In this document: piece after piece, positions 14,657-22,629 of the stretch
Layout: each line of letters begins with the position of its first letter
Numbering within the stretch: the first letter of the stretch is position 1
NCBI RefSeq assembly: GCF_036860675.1
Contig: NZ_JAYKGK010000015.1
Location: forward strand, 1-45,542
DNA length: 45,542 bases
Direction of reading: 5' to 3'
DNA from: Rosettibacter primus
GTDB taxonomy: Bacteria > Bacteroidota > Ignavibacteria > Ignavibacteriales > Melioribacteraceae
Program-made: the position numbers and the translations under genes
The notes under the pieces: model-generated
Seen by the model: only the letters and a program-made list of their open reading frames with translations
What the model was told of the DNA's origin: nothing
Databases searched by the model: none

Positions 14657-16336
14657 TTATGATAGTTTTTCAATTTGCTGTTGAAGAGCTGCAATTTGTT
14701 TTTCATGTTCAGAAATTTTGTATTTAAGATTATTTTCCATTGCAATCAATTCTGAAATTTTTGCTGTGTATTCCTCTTTTCGTATTTCTTCATTTGCTCT
14801 TTCCATTTTAAGAATTCTTAATTCTTCTCTCAATGAACTTATTTGATTTTTCAAATTATCAAGTTCCTGCTGACTTTGAATAATGTCCTGAGTAATATGA
14901 TATTTGCTTTCATCCAGTGCAGAATAACTTTCGTTCGCCTGTTTTAGTAATTGTTTAATTTCTTTTTCAAGAGAATCTTTTTTGCTCAAGAGCAAATGAG
15001 TTTCAGATTTCAGTTCTTCAAGAAATGATTTTTGTTTGTTAAAATAATCTTTCAGACTTACGATTTCCTCGTTTAATTCTTGCTGTTCTTCTTTTAGCAT
15101 CGAAATTGATTCTTCAATAGAATCTTTTTCTTTCCAGAGTACTTTAATCTTTCCTTCATATTCAGCCATCTGGCCAGCTTTTTCAAGCAGTATTTGTTCT
15201 TTTTCTACAATTTTTCTCTCTTTCTCAAGTATTTCTTGCTTTAGTGAATTTAATTTGTTTTGAGATGAATTAATTTCTTCTGTAAACTTTATTAGTGTGT
15301 TAGATATCTTGCTTTCTATTTCTAAAATAGATTTTTCAATTTCGAATTTTCTTTTTTCATAATCATTAATTGCATTTTTCTGAGATGTTAATATGTCATT
15401 TAATTTTTCTTCGTCTTTTTTTAGAATTAATAGTCTTTCCTGTAAATCATTTTTGACTGATTCAAAATTTTTTATTTCATCAATAAGATTATTCTTTTTT
15501 TCTGTTAATTCCTGAATTTCTGATTCTAATTTTTCAATTTGTTCTTTGTTAAAGTTGATTTTATACTCATACTCATCGTGCTGCTTTTCTATCTGTCTTA
15601 ATTCTTCGAGCAGTGCATCTCTGTTATAAATAAATTCTGTATATATTTTTTCCTTTTCAGAAAGTTGATTGACAAGCAGACTTAATGATTGTTCAAGATT
15701 TGTTTTTATCTCTTCGGATACAATTATTTTTTCTTCAAGACTTTTTAATAAGGAATTTCGTTGTGATTCTTCAGATTTAAGCTGTTCAATTTTGTTTATT
15801 AATTCATCCTTTATCTCTGTTAATTTGTTGATTTCAATCTCTGATTCTAATGAGAAATCATTTCTAAATACTTCTTTCTCTTCTCTAAGGTTATTAAAAT
15901 TATTTTGTAATTCGAGATATTCATCATTCAGTTTTTTATAAGCTTCAGAAAGTTCATTGTACTTGGTTAATAGTTCCTCATACGCTTTATCATTTTTTTC
16001 AGTGTAAAATAAATTTTCTGATAATTCACGATTCTCTATTGATTTAGCTTCGAGGCTTGTTTTTATTTCTTCTAATTCTTCGATTTCTTTAGATAAATTC
16101 TCAAGACTTTTCTTTTTAAGTGAAAGTTCTGATTCAAGTAATGAAATGTTTTTTCTAAGTTCTTCTTCTTGATTTTTTAGTTCATTCAGTTCTTTTCTAG
16201 CAAAATTAATTTTGGAGTCAATTTCACTTAAATTTGTATACTTCTGCATGAAAGCATGGAGGGTATTTTTTAGTTCATCGTTCTCTTCTTTTAACTTTTG
16301 CATATCTACTTTTGACTTAGATGAGAAAAGAGACAT
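14657..16336 (-). CDS. Long cytoplasmic coiled-coil protein
   Basis: The 559-residue protein is almost entirely heptad-repeat coiled coil (E, K, L, N, I rich from about residue 13 to the end), with no signal peptide, membrane helix or globular domain visible. The start is firm: GGAGGGAGC lies eight bases upstream of the ATG. It is the first gene of the compact minus-strand series leading into the two SGNH genes, the next start being 13 bases after its stop. Long coiled coils can act as scaffolds or filaments, so a structural role in organising the envelope machinery encoded downstream is possible but is inference. No specific family is recognised. Confidence 0.75.
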   Translation of the reverse strand: MSLFSSKSKVDMQKLKEENDELKNTLHAFMQKYTNLSEIDSKINFARKELNELKNQEEELRKNISLLESELSLKKKSLENLSKEIEELEEIKTSLEAKSIENRELSENLFYTEKNDKAYEELLTKYNELSEAYKKLNDEYLELQNNFNNLREEKEVFRNDFSLESEIEINKLTEIKDELINKIEQLKSEESQRNSLLKSLEEKIIVSEEIKTNLEQSLSLLVNQLSEKEKIYTEFIYNRDALLEELRQIEKQHDEYEYKINFNKEQIEKLESEIQELTEKKNNLIDEIKNFESVKNDLQERLLILKKDEEKLNDILTSQKNAINDYEKRKFEIEKSILEIESKISNTLIKFTEEINSSQNKLNSLKQEILEKERKIVEKEQILLEKAGQMAEYEGKIKVLWKEKDSIEESISMLKEEQQELNEEIVSLKDYFNKQKSFLEELKSETHLLLSKKDSLEKEIKQLLKQANESYSALDESKYHITQDIIQSQQELDNLKNQISSLREELRILKMERANEEIRKEEYTAKISELIAMENNLKYKISEHEKQIAALQQQIEKLS

Positions 16337-16432
16337 TAATATGCTCCCTCCATGAATTATTTAATCTTTTTATTAAAGATAATAAACTTTATTAAAAATA
16401 GCTTTTTATTTTTACAGAATTTTTAAACCGAA

Positions 16433-17692
16433 TCATTCTGCAATTTCTCCGTCTTTATAATTTAACTCTTTGATAACAATTCCATCTTCATTGTATGAAT
16501 AACATTTGCCATTAAGTAAATTATTTTTGAAAATCATAAAGTCGGAAATATTACCATTTTGATAATACCATCTTGAAATTCCTTCCTTTAAACCGTTACG
16601 ATAATTTTCTTCTGCTTTTATTTTTCCATCTTTATAATATGAGATAACAACACCGTCTAATTTCCCGTTTTTGAAATTTCTTTCGCATTTAAGTTCACCT
16701 GTTTCATAAAAAGTTTTGGATTTTCCTTCGAGCAAATCATCTGAATAGAAATCTTCGGAAATTTTAATTCCTTTATTATTGAACTTAATTGATAAACCAT
16801 TTTTCAGCCCATTTTTATAAAAAGTAATTTCTGATAATACACCTCCATCATAAAAAAATTTGCATTCACCTTCTAATTTATCTTCATAATAATTAAGTAT
16901 AGATTGAACAAATCCGCTTTTATAATAATTAATTATTATACCATGCTTTTTGCCTTCTTTGAAGTTGAGTTCTGCCTTTATAGTTCCTTCATCATAATAT
17001 TCGCTGAAACTCTCTTCTATTTTATCGAACTTTCCGCCAATATCGTATCTAATACGTTTTACAATTTGTCCATTTGAATAAGTATCAATTACTTTTATTG
17101 AGCCATCTGGATAATAAAAATATGAGTTGCCATCAAGTCGATCATTCTTAAAATTTGCTTCGAGTGCAATGCCGCCAAATTCATAATAAACTCTGCTTAT
17201 TCCTTCTAATTTATCATCAACATAATTTCTTTCTACTTCAACTTGACCATTTTCATAAAATATTTTTGAGACACCATTTAATTTCCCATTGTGATAATTC
17301 CAGATTGCCTGAAGTGCTCCACTTTTGTAATAAGTTTTGCTGAAACCTTCCTGAACATCGTTTACATAATTTGGTTCCGCCCAAAGTTCTCCAGTTTCAT
17401 AATACCATTTTGATGTGCCTTCAAGTTTTCCATTGTGATAATGCCATTCCATACTTTTTGTGCCGTCTTCAAAATACCAGGTTGAAATGCCTTCTTCTTT
17501 ACCATTAACAAAGTTCCATTCTTTCCAGAGTTTCCCGTTTTCATAATATTCTCTATAAATTCCGTGTCTAACTCCATTAACATAAGTTCCTTCCGATTTC
17601 AATTTGCCATTTTTATAATATTCTCGTTTAATTTCCTGAGAAAAAATTATAATTGAAGTTATCAGAATGAACAGAAAAATTTTTTTAATCAT
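16433..17692 (-). CDS. Exported MORN-2/YwqK-type repeat protein
   Basis: The ATG at 17690-17692 is preferred because it starts directly with a signal peptide (MIKKIFLFILITSIIIFSQE); an earlier in-frame start at 17758 adds 22 hydrophilic residues. The 419-residue product is a tandem array of about 17 repeats of about 23 residues with the pattern YYxNGKLxxExxYxNGxxxG, the MORN_2 (YwqK) type. Repeats near the middle (YDIGGKFDKIEESFSEYYDE) are degenerate or slightly longer. Function is unknown; similar repeats form extended beta structures. It ends 96 bases upstream of the coiled-coil gene on the same strand and is divergent from the M23 peptidase gene. Confidence 0.78.
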   Translation of the reverse strand: MIKKIFLFILITSIIIFSQEIKREYYKNGKLKSEGTYVNGVRHGIYREYYENGKLWKEWNFVNGKEEGISTWYFEDGTKSMEWHYHNGKLEGTSKWYYETGELWAEPNYVNDVQEGFSKTYYKSGALQAIWNYHNGKLNGVSKIFYENGQVEVERNYVDDKLEGISRVYYEFGGIALEANFKNDRLDGNSYFYYPDGSIKVIDTYSNGQIVKRIRYDIGGKFDKIEESFSEYYDEGTIKAELNFKEGKKHGIIINYYKSGFVQSILNYYEDKLEGECKFFYDGGVLSEITFYKNGLKNGLSIKFNNKGIKISEDFYSDDLLEGKSKTFYETGELKCERNFKNGKLDGVVISYYKDGKIKAEENYRNGLKEGISRWYYQNGNISDFMIFKNNLLNGKCYSYNEDGIVIKELNYKDGEIAE

Positions 17693-17706
17693 ATGCCCAT
17701 ATTTTT

Positions 17707-17740
17707 TTTGCGAAATTACATAAAAGTTTTTATACATTTG
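17707..17740 (+). promoter_or_regulatory. Candidate Bacteroidota-type promoter for the M23 gene
   Basis: TTTG at 17707-17710 and TACATTTG at 17733-17740 match the -33 TTTG and -7 TAnnTTTG boxes of the Bacteroidota primary sigma factor, with a 22-base spacer. The expected transcript start is about 40 bases before the ATG at 17784. It sits in the divergent region shared with the MORN-repeat gene. Confidence 0.4.
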
Positions 17741-17783
17741 TAAAAATAACATTATCACCTAAAATAATAATGAAAGGCAATAG

Positions 17784-18611
17784 ATGAATTCTTTAATTAA
17801 GAAGTATATAATTTTTCTTTTAATTTTTTCATCAAGAATTTATTCACAGGAAATAAAATTTTATGGAGAACCACAAGCTGGAGGAATAATAATTGGCAAA
17901 GGAGAAAATGTTAAAGCAGCATGGCTTAACAACAAAAAATTAACAGTTGATAAAAAAGGGATTTTTGTATTTGGTTTTGATAGAGATGCAAAAGGTAAAT
18001 TCATTTTAAAAGTAGAATTGAAAAATGGGGAAATATCTAAGTATGAATATGACATTGAAAAAAGATTATACGAAGTGCAAAAATTAACAGTGCAAAAAAA
18101 ATATGTGACCCCCCCTAAAAAGGAGTTATCAAGAATTGAAAAAGAAGCAAAGATAATTAAAGATGCTTATTCAAAAATTGGAATACTTAAATCCGCAATG
18201 TTTTCTTCGGGATTTGTATATCCTGTTGATACTATAAAAATTACGGGAGTATTTGGAAGCCAAAGAATTTTAAACAGAAAATTAGCGAACATTCACAATG
18301 GAGTTGACTTTGCAGCAAATGAAGGTGATTCAATTTATGCAATATCTGATGGCATAGTTCAATTGGCAGAAGAAAATTTTTATTTCAATGGAAATTTTGT
18401 ATTGCTTAATCATGGGCAGGGATTAAGCAGTATTTATCTTCATCTAAGCAAAGTATTTGTTAAAAACGGTGACAAAGTTAAAAAGGGAGAAGTGATAGGT
18501 CTTGCAGGTTCTACTGGTCGCTCAACAGGTCCGCATCTTCATTTAGGAGTAAAATGGTATAATAAAAGAATTGACCCGATGAGTTTACTTGAAATAAAAG
18601 AAATTGAATAA
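17784..18611 (+). CDS. Exported M23 (LytM-type) zinc peptidase
   Basis: The 275-residue protein has a signal peptide ending at IYSQE (about residue 22), a strand-rich domain of about 80 residues, a charged helix (about 112-135), then the peptidase M23 domain. Zinc ligands and catalytic residues are all present: HNGVD (His171, Asp175), YLHLS (His220), and GPHLHLG (His251, His253). Members cut peptidoglycan cross-links, or act at the envelope in division or secretion. The residues are intact, so it is probably an active enzyme and not an EnvC-like activator. It is a single gene, divergent from the MORN-repeat protein gene. Confidence 0.88.
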   Translation: MNSLIKKYIIFLLIFSSRIYSQEIKFYGEPQAGGIIIGKGENVKAAWLNNKKLTVDKKGIFVFGFDRDAKGKFILKVELKNGEISKYEYDIEKRLYEVQKLTVQKKYVTPPKKELSRIEKEAKIIKDAYSKIGILKSAMFSSGFVYPVDTIKITGVFGSQRILNRKLANIHNGVDFAANEGDSIYAISDGIVQLAEENFYFNGNFVLLNHGQGLSSIYLHLSKVFVKNGDKVKKGEVIGLAGSTGRSTGPHLHLGVKWYNKRIDPMSLLEIKEIE

Positions 18612-18690
18612 TTTGTAGATTAAAGACTAATTTATTGTTAGTAAATTAAATAAATTATAGAATCTTTAACCTGCAACTTACAATCATCAA

Positions 18691-19326
18691 TTACAACAAT
18701 TCTAAAATATTGTCTATGACTTTCGTCCCGCTCACCAAAAGTATATTTTTGCTTTGATGACCATTAGCAACCAGAATACAGTCAGCTCCAATTTCAGATG
18801 CAACTTCATAATCATGTAGTGTATCTCCTATTAATAAAGTTTCGCCTTTTCCGTTTCCGAGTTTTTTCATTAAATCAATTCCAAGATGTAATTTGCTTGC
18901 TGCATATATATTATCCAATCCAACAATATATTTGAAATATTTTCTCAGGTTAAAATAATTTATCATTTCTTCGAGTGTGTGCAGGGAATAAGCAGAAAGA
19001 ATTGATTGTTCTATCCCTATTCCGTTAATTTTTTCAAGAATTTCAATAATTCCATCATAAAGTAAACATTCATATTTTCTTTTTTCGTATTCTTCAATCC
19101 ATAATCTGCCAATGATTTCAAAACTTTCTTTTTCAAAGTCGAAACCAAGTTTTATGTAATAATCTTTAACTGGAATTGTGAAAAAATTTCGATATTCATC
19201 AATGGTAATTGTTTTTAACCCACGCTCAGATAAAAGTTTATTAATTATTTCAATTCCAAGTTCAACATCATTAAAAATTGTTCCATTCCAATCCCAAATT
19301 ATGTGCTTATATTTTTTAATTTCCAT
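18691..19326 (-). CDS. HAD-superfamily hydrolase (phosphoglycolate-phosphatase-like)
   Basis: The ATG at 19324-19326 follows a G-rich stretch (GGGG) and begins MEIKKYKHIIWDWNGT; an in-frame start at 19386 would add 20 poorly fitting residues. The 211-residue protein has HAD motif I as WDWNGT (nucleophile Asp12), a helical C1 cap, motif II Ser in ILSAYS, the motif III lysine in ASKLHLG, and motif IV GDTLHDYEVA. The second motif I Asp of DxDGT is replaced by Asn, a variant known in this subfamily. It is a cytoplasmic phosphatase of small phosphometabolites; the substrate is unknown. It is divergent from the sensor kinase gene. Confidence 0.82.
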   Translation of the reverse strand: MEIKKYKHIIWDWNGTIFNDVELGIEIINKLLSERGLKTITIDEYRNFFTIPVKDYYIKLGFDFEKESFEIIGRLWIEEYEKRKYECLLYDGIIEILEKINGIGIEQSILSAYSLHTLEEMINYFNLRKYFKYIVGLDNIYAASKLHLGIDLMKKLGNGKGETLLIGDTLHDYEVASEIGADCILVANGHQSKNILLVSGTKVIDNILELL

Positions 19327-19406
19327 AAAAACCCCAATTAAACAAAACAAAATTACTTTAAAATTATTTTTATATAAACTAAACATTATTATTTTTATTT
19401 CGATAA

Positions 19407-19414
19407 TAATTTTG
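19407..19414 (+). promoter_or_regulatory. Candidate -7 box (TAATTTTG) before the sensor kinase
   Basis: TAATTTTG fits TAnnTTTG and lies 37 bases before the TTG start codon of the kinase gene. A good -33 TTTG is not evident in the AT-rich stretch upstream, so support is weak. Confidence 0.2.
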
Positions 19415-19451
19415 GAATATAGTAGCTTTTGAATTATAAGGGCTAATTATT

Positions 19452-22400
19452 TTGAAAATATTCAAACAATATTGGTTTTTAATCTTCTTTATTTCCTATC
19501 AAATTTTTTATGGGCAGGTTTTAAATCCTGAAAAATATTTAACGCAGCATGTACTGAATAATTGGACAACAGAACAAGGCTTGCCTCAAAATTCAGCTTA
19601 CAGCATAATTCAAACAAGAGATGGATATATTTGGTTTGGGACAGAAGAAGGATTTGTAAAATTTGATGGGTTTAGATTTATTGTATACAATCCAGATGTT
19701 GTTCCTGAAATGAAATCTTCATTAGTAGTAACTTTAATGGAAGATAATGCAGGAAATTTGTGGGTTGGTACTTTTGATGGATTATTAAAATATTCTCAAA
19801 AACAGTCAAGATTATATACAACAAAAGATGGATTGATAAGTAATATTATTCGTTCTTTGTATGAAGATGAGAGCGGACGAATCTGGGTTGGAACTTCTGA
19901 AGGATTGAGCATCATTGAAAATGGAAAGATAAAGAAGTTTACAAAAGAAAAATTCTTGAATAGTGAAACCATCTATAAAATAATTGGGGATAGAAATGGT
20001 AAAATTTATTTAGCCACTGCAAGCTCTGGTGTGGTAATTATCGATACAGCTGAAAAAGATAATTATAAAGTTTCGGTAATCGATACAAAAAAAGGTTTGC
20101 TAAGTAATTATGTCCGCTCGCTCTTTTTGAAAAATGAAAAATTATTAGTTGGAACAGATAAAGGATTAGATTTGATAGTTAACAATAAAGTAGAAGGGTT
20201 TCCTATTAAAGAGAACCTATTGAATATTCAGATAATGGATATTCTTGATGATAAAGGGATTTTGTATCTCGCAACTCAAAAAGGTTTATGCAGAGTTATT
20301 GATTCCAGAACTGAATTTTATTCACTCGATAAAAACTTAGAAATGAATTTGCTTCTTGATTTATTTATTGATAGAGAAGATAATTTATGGATAGGAAGTT
20401 ATAACAATGGAATTTACCGAATGAGAGATGGTAATTTTACAACTTTTTCTCTGGAAGAAGGTTTGAAGGAAAAATTTATTAGAGCAGTTACTCAAAACAA
20501 AGAAGGAATATGGATTGCGTCGAATAATAATTATTTATCCATAATAAAAGGTAGAGAAGTAAAAAATTACTTTTTAAGAAAAGAAGAGAATTCAAATATT
20601 CAAACAATTGTAGCACAAAATGACTCTATATGGATAGGGACAAGAGCAGGCTTGTATTTATTTAAGAATGGAATTCTAACGAAAATCAAAAATTGTAATT
20701 TTTCTATTTCAGCATTATTTGTTGATTCGAAAAATAGACTTTTGATTGGAAGCGGAAATGGCGGATTATATCATTTAAAATCAGGTGAACTTATTAATTT
20801 AAGCAATGACGAAAAATCTTCGACATTAAGAATAAGATTCATTGCAGAAGATAAAAAAGGAAATTTGTTCTTAGGAACAATTGGACAGGGCTTAGCAATA
20901 TTTGATGGAATAAATTATCAATACTTCAATGAAGAAAATGGAATGCCCAGCGATATAATTTATTTTATTCATCTCGATTCAAGAGGAATTGTTTGGGTTA
21001 CTACAAGCGGAAGTGGAATATTGCGTTTTGACGGGAATAAATTTTATAAGATTACTAAAAAAGACGGCTTGCCAACAAATGAAGTACAAACCATACTTGA
21101 AGATGACGAAGGAAATTTCTGGTGCGGTTTTAATAATGGAATATTTCGAGTTTCGAAATATGAGTTTGAAAAATTTATTTCAGGAAAAATTACTGAGATT
21201 AACACGGAAATATTTAATAAAAATGATGGACTTAAAAATTCTGAATGCAATGGTGGTTTTCAGGGAACAGTATTAAAAGATTCTAAAGGAAATTTCTGGT
21301 TTGCTACTATAGATGGAATTACATTTGTTAATCCAAAAAAATTGAAAGCGAGTAATTACTTTCCGCCTGTTTATGTAACAAGAATCTTGTGTAATTTTGA
21401 ACCGGTGGAAGTTTCTTCAGAAGTTAAAGCTCCTTCAGGGACAAACATACTAAGGTTTGATTATATTGTTGCTTCTTACATTCAGCCTTTTAAGCTAAAA
21501 GTGAAATATATTCTGGAAGGATATGAAAAAGAATGGCATGAAGTTAGGAACAGAAGAATAGTTTATTATTACAATTTAGAACCGGGTGAATATAAATTTC
21601 GTGTCAAAGTTTCGAATTATAAATATGAATGGAATAATCAGGAATCATCAGTTAAAATTGTTATTCCTCCTTATTTTTATCAAACTTTAGGATTTAAGAT
21701 TTTATCACCTGTTGTACTTCTGTCGTTAATATTTTTATATGTGAAATGGCGCGTAAGCAAGCAGGAAAAATTAACTCAGAAATTGGAAGAAATGGTAAAA
21801 TCAAGAACAGATGAATTAAAGAAATATGCAGATGAACTTGAAAAAGCAAATAAGACAAAAGACAAATTCTTTTCAATAATATCTCACGATTTAAGAAATC
21901 CAATACATTCAATCTCATCTATCTCGGAATTTTTATATAATAACAGAAATGAATTATCGTCTGAAGAATTAGATGATATGTTGATTCAAATAAAGAATTC
22001 TTCAATAACTTTATATAATTTGATTGAAAATTTATTGGAGTGGTCACGTATACAAACAAACAGAATGGAATATAAACTCGAGATTTTTAATTTATATGAA
22101 AGCATAAAAAGTGTTGTCTCATTACTTGAATCGAATGCGCATCAAAAAGAAATTGAGTTTATTATTGATGCAGAAAGAATTAATGTATATGCCGATAAAA
22201 CTTCTATTGATTCTGTTCTATTAAACTTAATTTCGAATGCAATTAAATTTTCATATACGAAAGGGGAGATAATTATTTCTGCAAAAGAAAACGAAAATGA
22301 AGTAAAAGTTTGTATTAAAGACAATGGCATTGGAATGAGTGAAGATGAGATAGAAAAAATATTTTTACTTGATACAAAATTTACAAAAGTAGGAACAGCA

Positions 22401-22532
22401 GGAGAAAAAGGAACCGGTTTGGGTTTAGTATTATGCAAGGAACATATTGAACAAAATGGGGGGAATCTCTGGATAGAAAGTAAAATTAATGAAGGCACAT
22501 CAGTTTATTTGACATTACAAAAAGCAAGATAA
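19452..22532 (+). CDS. Sensor histidine kinase with reg_prop propeller and Y_Y_Y domain
   Basis: The start is TTG, with AAGGG nine bases upstream, giving 1026 residues. A signal peptide (to about residue 21) is followed by two-component-regulator propeller repeats over about residues 30-640 (recurring DGYIWFGT, NLWVGTFDG, RIWVGTSEG), a Y_Y_Y domain (about 670-750), one membrane helix (about 756-774), a short coil, a HisKA domain with ISHDLRNP (phosphoacceptor His812), and a HATPase domain (NLISNAIKFS, DNGIGMSEDE, GTGLGL). Unlike many hybrid two-component systems of carbohydrate loci it lacks receiver and HTH domains, so a separate response regulator, not in this window, is needed. It lies just upstream of the symporter/mannosidase genes, which it may regulate. 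Confidence 0.92.
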   Translation: MKIFKQYWFLIFFISYQIFYGQVLNPEKYLTQHVLNNWTTEQGLPQNSAYSIIQTRDGYIWFGTEEGFVKFDGFRFIVYNPDVVPEMKSSLVVTLMEDNAGNLWVGTFDGLLKYSQKQSRLYTTKDGLISNIIRSLYEDESGRIWVGTSEGLSIIENGKIKKFTKEKFLNSETIYKIIGDRNGKIYLATASSGVVIIDTAEKDNYKVSVIDTKKGLLSNYVRSLFLKNEKLLVGTDKGLDLIVNNKVEGFPIKENLLNIQIMDILDDKGILYLATQKGLCRVIDSRTEFYSLDKNLEMNLLLDLFIDREDNLWIGSYNNGIYRMRDGNFTTFSLEEGLKEKFIRAVTQNKEGIWIASNNNYLSIIKGREVKNYFLRKEENSNIQTIVAQNDSIWIGTRAGLYLFKNGILTKIKNCNFSISALFVDSKNRLLIGSGNGGLYHLKSGELINLSNDEKSSTLRIRFIAEDKKGNLFLGTIGQGLAIFDGINYQYFNEENGMPSDIIYFIHLDSRGIVWVTTSGSGILRFDGNKFYKITKKDGLPTNEVQTILEDDEGNFWCGFNNGIFRVSKYEFEKFISGKITEINTEIFNKNDGLKNSECNGGFQGTVLKDSKGNFWFATIDGITFVNPKKLKASNYFPPVYVTRILCNFEPVEVSSEVKAPSGTNILRFDYIVASYIQPFKLKVKYILEGYEKEWHEVRNRRIVYYYNLEPGEYKFRVKVSNYKYEWNNQESSVKIVIPPYFYQTLGFKILSPVVLLSLIFLYVKWRVSKQEKLTQKLEEMVKSRTDELKKYADELEKANKTKDKFFSIISHDLRNPIHSISSISEFLYNNRNELSSEELDDMLIQIKNSSITLYNLIENLLEWSRIQTNRMEYKLEIFNLYESIKSVVSLLESNAHQKEIEFIIDAERINVYADKTSIDSVLLNLISNAIKFSYTKGEIIISAKENENEVKVCIKDNGIGMSEDEIEKIFLLDTKFTKVGTAGEKGTGLGLVLCKEHIEQNGGNLWIESKINEGTSVYLTLQKAR

Positions 22533-22629
22533 ATTCTAATCACATTCAAATTTTTTTATTGATTTCAAAATTTGCTCTCCATAATTTCATATCAACATAA
22601 AAATTTCTATCAATTTTTCAGGAGAACAT

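Noticed and set aside
13933..14745. Longer start for the first SGNH gene
   Set aside because: It would overlap the coiled-coil gene by 89 bases and bury the signal peptide behind 34 hydrophilic residues.
18691..19326. Inactive HAD pseudo-enzyme because of DWNGT
   Set aside because: Asn at the second motif I position occurs in many apparently functional members of this subfamily, and the nucleophile and the other motifs are intact.
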